DNA from: Harmonia axyridis
Taxonomy: Eukaryota > Arthropoda > Insecta > Coleoptera > Coccinellidae
Assembly: GCF_914767665.1 (NCBI RefSeq)
Contig: NC_059508.1
Coordinates: forward strand, 23,745,501 to 23,809,500
Direction of reading: 5' to 3'
DNA: 64,000 nt
Shown: positions 30,969 through 44,817 of the stretch, one piece after another
How positions within the stretch are numbered: position 1 is the first letter of the stretch
Layout of the letters: every line of letters starts with the position of its first letter
Notes under the pieces: model-generated
The model's database searches: none
What the model was told of the DNA's origin: nothing
The model's input: only the letters and a program-made list of their open reading frames with translations
Made by a program: the position numbers and the translations under genes

Positions 30969-32290
30969 AAAAGAAAAATAAATCTCTTTTTAATAAAATT
31001 AAATTTAAAGGAACCCAATGTATGAGTAATAAAATTAATTCTCGATAAGAAATTAATTCAAAAAAATATAATCTTCTGTAAAATTTTCCATGTTGACTAA
31101 AAGAATATAAATACAAACTATAAGAAGCTCTCAAAAAAGTTATAATTATTAATATAAATATACAAATATGAGAATAATTAATTAAACTATTAATTAACAA
31201 AATTTCTCTTAACAAATTTAAAGAAGGTGGTGCAGCTATATTTCTAATTACTAACAAAAATCACCATAAAGATAAAAAAGGTACAATATTAATTAAACCT
31301 TTATTAATAAAAATACTTCGACTAACAATACGTTCATAATTTATATTTACTAAAACAAATAATCCTGAAGAACAACAGCCATGAGCTAATATTATTATTA
31401 AAGATCCAGTAATTCCTCAAGAATTAAATGTTAATAAACCTGACAATAAAAGTCCTATATGAACAACTGAAGAATAAGCAATTAAAGATTTTATATCTCT
31501 TTGACGTAAACAACTTAAAGAAACTAAAATCCCTCCTATTAAAGATAAATTAATTAAAAAAAAATTAACCTTAACTCCTAGATATATAAATATAGTTAAA
31601 AATCGAATAAGTCCATATCTTCCTAACTTTAATATCACTCCTGCTAATATTATAGACCCAGCAACTGAAGCTTCTACATGTGCTTTAGGCAATCATAAAT
31701 GAAATAAAAATATCGGCATTTTAACTAAAAATACTATTATTATTATAAAATATAAAATAAAACTAAATAAATTTACATTAATATAAGTCAAATCTAATGT
31801 TTTAAACTTTGAATAATAAATAAAAATAAACAATATTATTGGTAAAGAAGCTATAATTGTATAAAAAAATATATATATTCCAGCTTGAATACGTTCAGGC
31901 TGATATCCTCAACCTAAAATCAAAATCAAAATTGGAATTAACCTAGCCTCAAAAAATATATAAAATAAAAATATATTTATAGAAGAAAAAGTTAATAATA
32001 AAAAAAGCAATAATAATAATAATAAAATACTAAATAACTCACTGAAATCTTTTAAATTAAAAAGTTTTTCTCTAGCTATAAATATTAAAAAAGAAATTCA
32101 AAACCTTAATAATAACAAAAAATATGATAAAAAATCTATACCTATAAAAAAATTTAATGAACTAAAAAATAAAAAAGAAATTTTTGAAAAAAATCAAATT
32201 CTTATTAAAATTAAATAATTTTTAATTAATCAAAATTTTATTTATAAAACATAAAGGAATCATAAATACTAATATTATTAATATTATCAT
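30969..32290 (-). pseudogene. nad4: NADH dehydrogenase subunit 4, frameshifted copy, unit 2
   Basis: One extra T at about 32236-32239 (caaaatttta against caaaattta in the other two copies) shifts the frame about 18 codons after the start. The rest still reads as normal nad4 in the proper frame. A homopolymer read error is possible. Confidence 0.9.
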
Positions 32291-32562
32291 AAAATATTTA
32301 ATGAATTAAAATAATCATTTCCATAAGAACGAATTATTGACACTAATAAAGATAATCCCAAAACTCTTTCACAAACACTTATAGTTAAAAAAACTACTAC
32401 AAAATAAAATTCATAACTAAAATAAGATAAATAAAAATATATTATTATAAATAAAGTTAAAATTACTAATTCTAATCTAAGTAATGTTATTAATGAATGT
32501 TTTCGATTAATAAAAAAATTTAAAATTCTAAAAATAAACATACTTAAAAAAATTATTTCCAT
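32284..32562 (-). CDS. nad4l: NADH dehydrogenase subunit 4L, unit 2
   Basis: 92 residues; private Leu to Ser near residue 23 (RKHSL). Overlaps nad4 by seven bases. Confidence 0.94.
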
Positions 32563-32627
32563 ATTTTAATAATTTAAAAAAAATACTGGTCTTGTAAACC
32601 AGCTTTAAGATTTAATCTTTTAGAATA
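32563..32627 (+). tRNA. trnT: tRNA-Thr (TGT), unit 2
   Basis: A private A to G (tttagaat) turns one acceptor A-T pair into G-U. Confidence 0.92.
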
Positions 32628-32691
32628 TCAGAGGAAAACAAATATATCTTTAATCTCCAAAATTAATATTTTTTATTAAACTACCCTCTGA
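32628..32691 (-). tRNA. trnP: tRNA-Pro (TGG), unit 2
   Basis: Matches 10536-10599. Confidence 0.94.
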
Positions 32692-32692
32692 A

Positions 32693-33208
32693 ATCTTAAT
32701 TTTAACATTTTTAAATTTTTTGGCAATTTTTCTTACCCACCCCCTATCCTTAGGACTACTTATTTTAACTTATACAATTATAACTTGTATCATTATAGGA
32801 TTAATAAGATCAAACTTTTGATTTTCATATATTTTAATATTAATTATAATTGGAGGTTTACTAATTTTATTTATTTATATAACAAGAACTGCCTCTAATG
32901 AAAAATTTAAATTTAATAAATATATTATATTTATTATAATTAGTTTATTTATAATTACTATATTTATAAATAATATAAATCTATATTTAATAAATCAAAA
33001 TATTAATAATGAAATTTTACATAAAATAGATTTAATTAGAAATTTTTATTTAAATTTAAATAAATTTTTAAATTACCCAAATTCTAACATATTTTTAATT
33101 TTGATTTTTTATTTATTAATTTCAATAATTGCAGTTGTAAAAATTACTAAAGTAAAATTTGGACCGTTACGTCAATTTAAATATGAAAATACCAATACGA
33201 AAAATTAA
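32693..33208 (+). CDS. nad6: NADH dehydrogenase subunit 6, unit 2
   Basis: 171 residues, same 26-base overlap with cytb; no coding change seen. Confidence 0.93.
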
Positions 33209-34322
33209 TTCTTTAACGAAAATTATTAACAACTCTTTAATCGATCTACCTACACCAAGAAATATTTCATATTTATGAAATTTTGGATCTTTATTAGGCT
33301 TGTGTTTAATAATACAAATTATTACAGGATTATTTTTATCTATACATTATTGTGCAAACGTAGATTTAGCTTTTAATAGAGTGACTCATATTTGTCGAGA
33401 CGTAAATATAGGATGGTTAATACGAACTATTCATGCAAATGGAGCCTCTTTATTTTTTATATGTTTATATTTACATATTAGGCGAGGCTTATATTTTGGT
33501 TCTTACAAACTTACAGAAACTTGAATGACAGGAACTACTATTTTATTTATATCTATAGCTACAGCCTTTTTAGGTTATGTTCTTCCCTGAGGGCAAATAT
33601 CTTTTTGAGGAGCAACTGTAATTACAAATTTAGTTTCTGCAATCCCTTACCTAGGAAATTCTATCGTTATTTGACTATGAGGAGGTTTTGCTGTTGACAA
33701 TGCTACATTAAACCGATTTTATTCATTTCATTTTATTTTACCTTTCATTATTTCAGCTTTAATTATAATTCATTTACTATTTTTACATAACTCTGGCTCT
33801 AGTAATCCTTTAGGATCTAATTCTAATCTAGATAAAATTAGTTTTCATCCATATTTCTCCTTTAAAGATATTTTAGGTTTTCTCATTATAATATTTTTTA
33901 TTTTAAATATTATTATTCTATATCCTTATATATTAAGAGATCCTGATAATTTTATCCCAGCTAATCCTCTTTCCACCCCTCCTCATATTCAACCAGAATG
34001 ATATTTTTTATTTGCTTATGCAATTCTTCGCTCTATTCCCAATAAACTTGGAGGTGTAATTGCTTTAGTAATATCAATTGCTATTCTTTATTTTATACCT
34101 TTTATTAATTTCAAAATAATGAAAAGAAACAGCTTTTATTATATTAATAAAATTATATTTTGAAATTTTATCGTTACAGTTATAATTTTAACATGAATCG
34201 GAGCTAAACCAGTTGAAAATCCTTTTATTTTCATAGGACAAATTTTTACCTTAATCTATTTCATATACTTTATATTAAACTCAATTATTTATAAAATTTG
34301 AGACTGATGAATATTTAATTAA
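33183..34322 (+). CDS. cytb: Cytochrome b, unit 2
   Basis: 379 residues, open, no amino acid change seen against unit 1 (ttcTCC for ttcTCT is silent). Confidence 0.95.
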
Positions 34323-34385
34323 TCAATGAGCTTGAAAAGCATATATTTTGAAAATATAAGAAAGAATTTAAATTTCTATTGATTT
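34321..34385 (+). tRNA. trnS2: tRNA-Ser(UCN) (TGA), unit 2
   Basis: Matches 12229-12293. Confidence 0.95.
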
Positions 34386-34402
34386 ATACAAAATTTAATT
34401 AA

Positions 34403-35338
34403 CTATATAATTAATACTATAAATAATAATCTTAATCTAAAATTTAATATAAGTATATTCAAAGAAACAGGCAAAAAAACCTTTCAAGATAAATATATTA
34501 ATTTATCATATCGATAACGAGGTAAAGTCCCTCGAACCCAAATTCATATAAAAGAAAAAAATAATAATTTAAAAAAAAATATAATAGAATAAAAATCTCC
34601 TCCTATAAAAATCAACCTTCTTATTATTCTTATAAAAATAATATTAGAATATTCAGCCATAAAAATAAAAGCAAATCCAAAACTTCTATATTCAACGTTA
34701 AATCCTGAAACTAACTCTGATTCACCCTCAGAAAAATCAAAAGGAGTTCGATTAGTTTCAGCTAATCTTGAAATAAATCATATTATTCTTAGAGGAAAAT
34801 TAAATATAACAAATCAAACATATTTTTGATAAAAAATAAAATCTATTAAATTTAAAGATATAATTAACACTGAAAATGATAATAAAATTAAAAATATTCT
34901 TACTTCATAAGAAATTACTTGAGCAACAGAACGAAGCCTTCCTAATAAAGAATAAATCGAATTTGAAGATCAACCCGATAATATAATTGTATACACACTA
35001 AAACTAGAAATTACAAAAAAAAACAATACAGAAAAATTAAACTTAAATAAATAACAATAAAAAGGTATTCTAATTCATAATATTAATGCTAAAATTAAAT
35101 TAAAAACTGGTGATATAATATAAATTAAAATATTAGCCATATAAGGAAAAATTATTTCTTTTCTAAATAATTTAATTGCATCACTAAAAGGCTGTAAAAT
35201 TCCTAAAAAACCTACTTTATTAGGGCCTTTTCGAATTTGAATATACCCTAATAACTTACGTTCTAATAAAGTTAAAAAAGCTACTCTAACTAAAATACAA
35301 ATAATTATTAAAATAAAAATTATCAAAATTAAAATTAT
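34403..35338 (-). CDS. nad1: NADH dehydrogenase subunit 1, unit 2
   Basis: Open over 311 residues, GPNKVG motif intact (GGC for GGT silent). A few scattered substitutions near 34870. Confidence 0.94.
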
Positions 35339-35346
35339 ATCAATTA

Positions 35347-35405
35347 TTATTTGTATAAAATACTTATAAAGATTCTAAATCTAACGCACTAATCTGCCAA
35401 AATAA
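35347..35405 (-). tRNA. trnL1: tRNA-Leu(CUN) (TAG), unit 2
   Basis: Matches 13255-13313. Confidence 0.88.
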
Positions 35406-36687
35406 TAATTTTATTCATTTATAAAATTTTAAATCATAAACTTGGTCCTTTCGTACTAAAATTTATTAAATTATTAAAGATAGAAACCAACCTGGCTTAC
35501 ACCGGTTTAAACTCAGATCATGTAAAGTTTTAATGGTCGAACAGACCAAATATTTAAGCTTCTACACCTAAATTTAACTTTAATCCAACATCGAGGTCGC
35601 AATCTTTTCTTTCGATTTGAACTCTAAAAAAAAATAACGCTGTTATCCCTAAGGTAATTTATTCTTTTAATCATAAAAATGGATCAATTTTTCATAAATT
35701 AATGGTTAAAGTTAAAAAAGTTAATCTAATTTTTTTATCACCCCAATCAAATTTAATAAAAATTTTAAATTTTATAATTCTTTAAATTAAAAATCTTTTA
35801 TAAATTAAACTCTATAGGGTCTTCTCGTCTTTTAAAAAAATTTAAGCTTTTTAACTTAAAAATAAAATTTTTAAATAATAAAATTTAGAAAGTTATCTTC
35901 TCATCAAACCATTCATACAAGCTTTCAATTAAAAAACTAATGATTATGCTACCTTTGCACAGTCAAAATACTGCGGCCCTTCAAATTTTATTCAGTGGGC
36001 AGGTCCTACTTTAAATTATAATCAAAAAGAGATGTTTTTATTAAACAGGTGAAAGATATTTTTGCCTAATTACTTAATTATACCTTTCGTAATTACTTAT
36101 ATTTTTACAAAATAATTAATACTAATTTTATCATTATTTCAATATAATTTTTATTATTAAATTTACTTTAATAAAAAAATTAAATTAATATATAAATATT
36201 TTTAATTAAATAACAAATTTTAACAAACTTCAAATAGTAAAAATTTCTAATTCTATAAATTATTAATTTATAATATTTAATTATAATAATTTAATTTTAA
36301 GCTTATCCCTAAAACTATTAAAATAAAAATTCAAAAAATTAAAAATTAAATTTTTATAATTTTTATAATGAATCAAATTCTTTTCTTAAAAAACTAGATA
36401 TATTTAAAAACGAATAACGTTTCATTACTATATAATTATTATAAATATTTATTAAACAATAATATTTATAACTATATAGCTCTTTTAAATTCGAGATAAA
36501 TATATAAATATTAAATTTTTAATAAACCCTGATACACAAGGTACACAATATTGTTTCTTTTATAAATTTATATAATTTTCCTTTTCAGTACTATTAATCT
36601 ATCATAAAATAAAATTTTTCTTAATCTAATAAAAATACTAATTATTTAATAAAATTATATATATATTAATTAAATAAATTTTAAAAT
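35406..36687 (-). rRNA. rrnL: Large subunit (16S) rRNA, unit 2
   Basis: About 40 bp shorter than in unit 1, mainly because the TA microsatellite at 36656-36666 has only 11 nt. This short form is closer to what a functional rRNA would have. Confidence 0.93.
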
Positions 36688-36749
36688 TCAATTTAAATTA
36701 TTAATTATCTTCTTAATGTAAATAAGATGCTTATTCAAGCTCTAAACTG
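36688..36749 (-). tRNA. trnV: tRNA-Val (TAC), unit 2
   Basis: Matches 14634-14695. Confidence 0.92.
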
Positions 36750-37630
36750 ACATTCTAGAATCACTTTCCAGTAAATCTACTATGTTACGACTTATTCCAT
36801 ATTTGATGAAAGCGACGGGCAATATGTGCATATTTTAGTACTAAATCATTAAAAATAAAAATATTTAATTACAATCAAATCCAATTTCATAAAACTTTTA
36901 AAATATATAAATCCATAAATATAATTTAATGTAACCCATTTCTACTTTAATATAAACTTCACCTTGATCTGATTTAAATTTTTAAAAAATATCTAAATAT
37001 TAATTTCTAAAAAAATATTTAACAACGACGATATAAAAGTTTCTAACTAAAGTAATTTTAATCGTGGATTATCGTTTATAGAACAGGTTCCTCTGAAAAG
37101 TAAAAATACCGCCAAATCATTTAGCTTTAAAGAACTTAACTATTAATCACTTAACTTTATAATTTACTTAATTAATAATAGGGTATCTAATCCTAGTTTA
37201 TTATAATAATTTCTTAACCTCATAAAAACATAATTAAAAATATTAATAAATTAAAATTTCACCTCAAAACTTAAAATTTCTTTTTTAATTTTTAATTCTA
37301 TTAATTAAAGCTAATAAATATATATTATATTTTTTGTATAACTGCTGCTGCTGGCACAAAAATTGCAAATACTAAATCTTATCACTAATTCTAAATTTTT
37401 TTAATAATTAAAAATATACACTACTAATTTATTAAATTTAAAACAATATTCATATAAATCTTGAATGAATATATATATCTAATACCATAATCAAATATCT
37501 AATTAACTAAAACCCAAAAAAGACTACATTTAGTTAAAATTTATTTCAAACAAAAAAAAATTAACTTTATTTAGAAATAATAATAATTAAATTAAATTTA
37601 AAAAATTAAATTATTAAAACTAATAATTTT
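36750..37630 (-). rRNA. rrnS: Small subunit (12S) rRNA, unit 2
   Basis: The most complete of the three: has the gacgggcaatatgtgca block near 36820 that unit 1 lacks and the 51 bp that unit 3 lacks. One private change, tgctgctgctggc (T for C), lies beside the decoding-region loop near 37342. Confidence 0.9.
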
Positions 37631-38671
37631 AAAAACTTTATGTTAACAAATCTTTGTAACTTCCTCCCGTCAAAAACGTCCCCTTAGATAATAACCAAAC
37701 CTTAAACTTTTTAACTCTAAATTAAAAAATTTTCCCCCAAGGATTTACAAGTTATACCCTTAAATTTAGTGCTACCCTACTCACTAAATCCAATACTAAA
37801 CAATTTAAATTGTAACAATTCTTATTGCCGACTGTTATAGCTTTATTCAAATTTAATTTTAATAAAATAAATTTTGTAATAAACTGAAGCCTACCAAATA
37901 TCAAAAATATTTTAAATTATCGGATTTAAGAAATTCTTGATAAATACAATAATTTTAAAAAAATAAATTATAATTATAAAAACTTTATGTTAACAAATCT
38001 TTGTAACTTCCTCCCGTCAAAAACGTCCCCTTAGATAATAACCAAACCTTAAACTTTTTAACTCTAAATTAAAAAATTTTCCCCCAAGGATTTACAAGTT
38101 ATACCCTTAAATTTAGTGCTACCCTACTCACTAAATCCAATACTAAACAATTTAAATTGTAACAATTCTTATTGCCGACTGTTATAGCTTTATTCAAATT
38201 TAATTTTAATAAAATAAATTTTGTAATAAACTGAAGCCTACCAAATATCAAAAATATTTTAAATTATCGGATTTAAAAAATTCTTGATAAATACAATAAT
38301 TTTAAAAAAATGAATTATAATTATAAAAACTTTATGTTAACAAATCTTTGTAACTTCCTCCCGTCAAAAACGTCCCCTTAGATAATAACCAAACCTTAAA
38401 CTTTTTAACTCTAAATTAAAAAATTTTCTCCCAAGGATTTACAAGTTATACCCTTAAATTTAGTGCTACCCTACTCACTAAATCCAATACTAAACAATTT
38501 AAATTGTAACAATTCTTATTGCCGACTGTTATAGCTTTATTCAAATTTAATTTTAATAAAATAAATTTTGTAATAAACTGAAGCCTACCAAATATCAAAA
38601 ATATTTTAAATTATCGGATTTAAAAAATTCTTGATAAATACAATAATTTTAAAAAAATAAATTATAATTTT
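37631..38671. repeat. Three tandem 347-bp repeats, unit 2
   Basis: Start at 37631, 37978 and 38325; all 347 bp. Confidence 0.95.
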
Positions 38672-40755
38672 ATTATTGAATAAAATAATCAAAAATTAAA
38701 TTTTTTAAAATTCAAAATAAATTTAATTTTAAATTTATTAATTTTGTTCCCCCCGAAACTAAACATTTACTATTTTTATTAAAATATTTAAATTAACCTA
38801 TTCTAAAAATTTTCAAAATTATATAAAAATCAAATTTATGAAAAATGAAAAAAAAAATTCCTCCCCTAATCATCAAAATTTTCAAAAATCCATAAATTTT
38901 GATAAATTTTTAACAATTTTTCACAAAATTTTTAAACGAAATAACTTTATTACACTAACAAATAATTTTTTCAAAAAAAATTATTAGATAATTTCCATAT
39001 CACAATTTTTAAAAATTATTTAAATTTAAATTTCTAACAGAAAAATATAGATTTTTTTTTTATGAGCGATTTCCTTTTAAGCATTTATATAAAATTTTCA
39101 AAAATTACTCGAATTTTATGAAAATCCTAAATTTTTATACATAATTTTTTCAACTATGTAATAATTAAACTTAAAATAATTATAATTTAAATCAAAATAT
39201 TGACATAATAACTTTATTTTACTAACAAATCATTTTTTTACCCTTTAAGATCACTTTTTATCCAATAAATTAAAAATTATTCGAGACAACCAAAAAATAG
39301 ACAAATTTAACCAAATATTTAAAAATTACATTTTTTTGTTAGATATTTTAATTTAAATTTTTTATGAAATCTTTATTAATTTTATTTTTCTAAATCTATT
39401 TTTCACGTAATTTTTAATAGATTTAGTTAAAATAAGAATAACTTCATTTTCATGATAAATACCATAATACTTTAGAAATAATATTTCTTAATGATAATTT
39501 AATTCATTAATACTTAGGTTTTTTTTTTTTTTCATTAATTTTGAATTTTTCATAAAAAATTAACTTTATTAATAACTAATAATTTTTAATATATTATTAA
39601 TAATTATAGATTAATTATAATTTAATTCTTATATAAATAAAATATTAATATTTTAATGTTAAATTAATTATTAATAATTTATACTCTTTATATATATATT
39701 ATAAATATTATTAATATATAAAATATTTATTAATATAGAAATTCTCGAAATTCACCGTCGTTTTTATATACTGATTTACTTTATATATTCTTTCTCTTTT
39801 TTTCGGGAGTACTATTATATATCCCTTAAGATACCAATATTAAATCGGTTTTTATATATTTAAAAATGTTTATTTTAACTATTTAATTAAAATTAGCACC
39901 TAGAATATTACTAATGGTACTATCCAATGTAAGATATATTTCGCCCTTATATATAAATAATTATATATTAATAAGTAATTATTAATTATTAAATATTATA
40001 GATATATATAAATAAATTCTTTAATTAAAAAGGCATAGGGTCCAAGAGAAAAACCCTATTAAAAGACAAAATTTAAATTAATACTGCTAATAAAGTATCG
40101 AATTTAGGCCATTTTTTTTTGCCCAAATTTTGACCCAAAAAATGCAAAAAATTGCAAAATTTTGCATTTTTTTCGTTTTTTTTTGAAATTTTTCAAAAAA
40201 TTTGATCTTTAAAATTGACATTATTGTCTAAAAAACAATTATAACACTTGGATATAAAAACCGATGTATGAGGAAATTCCTATTAGGGCGCCTGAAGAAA
40301 GGATCATTTTGATGAGATGAAACATGTGCAACCCACCCCTAGTTCCATCCCCGAAATTTTTGAAAAAAATGCCAAATTTCGTGAAATTTGATGAAATTTG
40401 GAAAAAATCTTCGGATTACAAAATTTTACAGGGATCGATTATTTTTTATGTGAAAAAAGGATTTATCATAAAATTTCTTTTTCCAAACTATTTTGTTAGA
40501 AAAATCAACTTTTAGAAAAAATTCTTCTTCTAGTCTAACAGAAAATTTATTTTATAGAAAATTTAAACCTTTTCTGTGAAAATAAAATTGAAAGAATAAT
40601 TTTTAATTACAAAATTTTTTGATTTTTAAATATAAATCCATTTATTCAAATTTTTGTAAATTGAATTCTATTGATCCCCCCCCAAATTTTAAAAATTTAA
40701 AAGTCAGTTTCTTAGTTATTCAAAATCAAAAACTAATAATTTTAAAAACTTAAAC
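38672..40755. other. Putative control region and flank, unit 2
   Basis: Counterpart of 16609-18735. T run at 39519-39532 (14 nt). About 45 bp are missing after the C run near 40676-40683, including gaattcttatac. The 63-codon frame recurs at 40324-40515. No gene. Confidence 0.65.
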
Positions 40756-43333
40756 GTTGATTGTTGGACTTAGCCTCAGGATTAGTTTAGAATGTTGAAA
40801 TTGATCCTGAAGTAGGACGACCAAAATCAACTCAAATTTATCGGATTTGGTGTTGATTGTTGGACTTAGCCTCAGGATTGGTTTAGAATATTGAAATTGA
40901 TCCTGAAGTAGGACGACCAAAATCAACTCAAATTTATCAGATTTGGTGTTGATTGTTGGGCTTAGCCTCAGGATTGGTTTAGAATGTTGAAATTGATCCT
41001 GAAGTAGGACGACCAAAATCAACTCAAATTTATCAGATTTGGTGTTGATTGTTGGGCTTAGCCTCAGGATTGGTTTAGAATGTTGAAATTGATCCTGAAG
41101 TAGGACGACCAAAATCAACTCAAATTTATCGGGTTTGGTGTTGATTGTTGGGCTTAGCCTCAGGATTGGTTTAGAATGTTGAAATTGATCCTGAAGTAGG
41201 ACACCAAAATCAACTCAAATTTATCGGATTTGGTGTTGATTGTTGGGCTTAGCCTCAGGATTGGTTTAGAATGTTGAAATTGATCCTGAAGTAGGACACC
41301 AAAATCAACTCAAATTTATCGGGTTTGGTGTTGATTGTTGGGCTTAGCCTCAGGATTAGTTTAGAATGTTGAAATTGATCCTGAAGTAGGACGACCAAAA
41401 TCAACTCAAATTTATCGGGTTTGGTGTTGATTGTTGGACTTAGCCTCAGGATTAGTTTAGAATGTTGAAATTGATCCTGAAGTAGGACGACCAAAATCAA
41501 CTCAAATTTATCGGGTTTGGTGTTGATTGTTGGACTTAGCCTCAGGATTGGTTTAGAATATTGAAATTGATCCTGAAGTAGGACGACCAAAATCAACTCA
41601 AATTTATCAGATTTGGTGTTGATTGTTGGGCTTAGCCTCAGGATTGGTTTAGAATGTTGAAATTGATCCTGAAGTAGGACACCAAAATCAACTCAAATTT
41701 ATCGGGTTTGGTGTTGATTGTTGGGCTTAGCCTCAGGATTGGTTTAGAATGTTGAAATTGATCCTGAAGTAGGACGACCAAAATCAACTCAAATTTATCA
41801 GATTTGGTGTTGATTGTTGGACTTAGCCTCAGGATTGGTTTAGAATATTGAAATTGATCCTGAAGTAGGACGACCAAAATCAACTCAAATTTATCGGATT
41901 TGGTGTTGATTGTTGGACTTAGCCTCAGGATTGGTTTAGAATGTTGGAATTGATCCTGATGTAGGACGACCAAAATCAACTCAAATTTATCGGGTTTGGT
42001 GTTGATGGTTGGACTTAGCCTCAGGATTGGTTTAGAATGTTGGAATTGATCCTGAAGTAGGACGACCAAAATCAACTCAAATTTATCGGATTTGGTGTTG
42101 ATGGTTGGACTTAGCCTCAGGATTGGTTTAGAATGTTGAAATTGATCCTGAAGTAGGACGACCAAAATCAACTCAAATTTATCGGGTTTGGTGTTGATTG
42201 TTGGGCTTAGCCTCAGGATTGGTTTAGAATGTTGAAATTGATCCTGAAGTAGGACACCAAAATCAACTCAAATTTATCGGATTTGGTGTTGATGGTTGGA
42301 CTTAGCCTCAGGATTGGTTTAGAATGTTGAAATTGATCCTGAAGTAGGACGACCAAAATCAACTCAAATTTATCGGGTTTGGTGTTGATTGTTGGACTTA
42401 GCCTCAGGATTGGTTTAGAATATTGAAATTGATCCTGAAGTAGGACGACCAAAATCAACTCAAATTTATCAGATTTGGTGTTGATTGTTGGGCTTAGCCT
42501 CAGGATTGGTTTAGAATGTTGAAATTGATCCTGAAGTAGGACACCAAAATCAACTCAAATTTATCGGGTTTGGTGTTGATTGTTGGGCTTAGCCTCAGGA
42601 TTGGTTTAGAATGTTGAAATTGATCCTGAAGTAGGACGACCAAAATCAACTCAAATTTATCAGATTTGGTGTTGATTGTTGGACTTAGCCTCAGGATTGG
42701 TTTAGAATATTGAAATTGATCCTGAAGTAGGACGACCAAAATCAACTCAAATTTATCGGATTTGGTGTTGATTGTTGGACTTAGCCTCAGGATTGGTTTA
42801 GAATGTTGGAATTGATCCTGATGTAGGACGACCAAAATCAACTCAAATTTATCGGGTTTGGTGTTGATGGTTGGACTTAGCCTCAGGATTGGTTTAGAAT
42901 GTTGGAATTGATCCTGAAGTAGGACGCCCAAAATCAACTCAAATTTATCGGATTTGGTGTTGATGGTTGGACTTAGCCTCAGGATTGGTTTAGAATGTTG
43001 AAATTGATCCTGAAGTAGGACGACCAAAATCAACTCAAATTTATCGGGTTTGGTGTTGATTGTTGGGCTTAGCCTCAGGATTGGTTTAGAATGTTGAAAT
43101 TGATCCTGAAGTAGGACACCAAAATCAACTCAAATTTATCGGATTTGGTGTTGATGGTTGGACTTAGCCTCAGGATTGGTTTAGAATGTTGAAATTGATC
43201 CTGAAGTAGGACGACCAAAATCAACTCAAATTTATCGGGTTTGGTGTTGATTGTTGGACTTAGCCTCAGGATTGGTTTAGAATGTTGAAATTGATCCTGA
43301 AGTAGGACGACCAAAATCAACTCAAATTTATCG
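40756..43333. repeat. 95/96-bp satellite array C
   Basis: About 27 units, 2578 bp, no insertion. Contains a nine-unit duplication: 41638-42499 and 42500-43361-equivalent share the same order of unit variants at an 862-bp offset, up to the array end. Confidence 0.95.
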
Positions 43334-43501
43334 AATATATTTATATAAATAATCCTATTTTATAGGATTTTTTACTTTGTGAATTAATTTTTGTACACTT
43401 AAATTAATGAAAATTTAATAGTTTTTATTAAAGGTTAAAATATTAAATTTTAAATTTAACTTAATAAGTTAAATTTTTAATTGTTAATTTTTTTTTTGTA
43501 A
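43334..43501. other. AT-rich spacer, unit 3
   Basis: As unit 1, hairpin with TTTTA loop; one T longer in the poly-T before trnQ. No trnI. Confidence 0.7.
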
Positions 43502-43570
43502 TTATATTCAATAAAATTAAATTATTTCTTAGAGTTTCAAAAACTCTTGTACATCTTATACTAGAATATA
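43502..43570 (-). tRNA. trnQ: tRNA-Gln (TTG), unit 3
   Basis: Same as unit 2 (C-G anticodon-stem form). Confidence 0.93.
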
Positions 43571-43633
43571 AAGATAAGCTAAAGAAGCTGATGGGTTCAT
43601 ACCCCATTTATAAAGGTATACCCCTTTTCTTTA
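43570..43633 (+). tRNA. trnM: tRNA-Met (CAT), unit 3
   Basis: Same as 1079-1142. Confidence 0.95.
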
Positions 43634-44640
43634 TAATTAAAACTATAAAATTAATATTTTTAATTTTAATAATAAGAGGAACTCTTATTTCTATTTCTGC
43701 TTATTCATGAATTAATATCTGGATTGGTTTAGAATTAAACCTCTTAGCTTTTATTCCTATTATAAATTTAGATAATTTTAAGTATTCTTCTGAATCCTCC
43801 TTGAAATATTTTTTAGTTCAAGTTTCTGCATCAATTCTAGTTTTATTTTCTTTTTTAAATTCATTTATTTTAATCAATTCTATCGAGCAATTAATACCTA
43901 CTTCTATATTTTTGTTTAACAGAGCTATCCTTATAAAAATAGGAGCAGCCCCTTTTCACTTTTGATACCCAGAAGTCCTAGAAGGACTAAGGTGAGCTAA
44001 TGCATTATTATTAATAACTTGACAAAAAATTGCCCCAATAATTTTAATTATATATAATTTTAAATTAAACCTATTCTTTATTTTGATTATTTCGATATGT
44101 ATAACCTTAGGGAGTGTAAAAACATGAAACCAAACCAGATTAAAAAAAATTCTTGCCTTATCTTCCATCAACCATATTGGTTGAATATTAAGAATAATAA
44201 TATTAAATCAATCCTTATGAATATTATACTTTTTAATTTATACTTTTATTTCTTTAAATATAATCTTAATTTTTAATAAATATAAAATCTTTAACATTAA
44301 AGATCTTATAAATAATATGAATTACAATAAAACTTTAAAATTCTATTTTTTTTTAAATTTCTTTTCTCTAGGAGGAATCCCCCCTTTTTTAGGATTTTTT
44401 CCTAAGTGACTAATTCTAAAAACTTTAATTGAAAATCACTTTTATTTTCTATCTTTTATAATAATTTTTATTACTTTAATTTGTATATATATTTATATAC
44501 GCTTAATACTTCAATCTTTAATAATAAAATTAAATGAAAATAAAAAATTTAATTATATTAACTCTTACTATGTAATTTTTTTAAATTGAGTGAATATTTA
44601 CGGATTAATCATTTTTACTGTAATTTTTAGAATTTATTAA
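43633..44640 (+). CDS. nad2: NADH dehydrogenase subunit 2, unit 3
   Basis: Open, 335 residues. Private changes: AGG for AGA (near 43990) and Leu to Ser (attTCGata near 44092). Confidence 0.94.
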
Positions 44641-44701
44641 GGATTTAAGTTAAATAAACTAGTAACCTTCAAAGTTAAAAATAGAATTATTCTAAGCCTT
44701 A
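44639..44701 (+). tRNA. trnW: tRNA-Trp (TCA), unit 3
   Basis: Same as the other two copies. Confidence 0.93.
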
Positions 44702-44756
44702 GAATAATATTCACCTATAAATTTGCAATTTATAATCATAATTGAATATAAGGCTT
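44694..44756 (-). tRNA. trnC: tRNA-Cys (GCA), unit 3
   Basis: Same as the other two copies. Confidence 0.93.
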
Positions 44757-44817
44757 AATGAAGGAGAAAACTCATAATTAAATTTACAATTTAACGCTTT
44801 AATTCAGCCACTTTATC
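44757..44817 (-). tRNA. trnY: tRNA-Tyr (GTA), unit 3
   Basis: Private A to G in the acceptor (aatgaag for aataaag). Confidence 0.91.
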
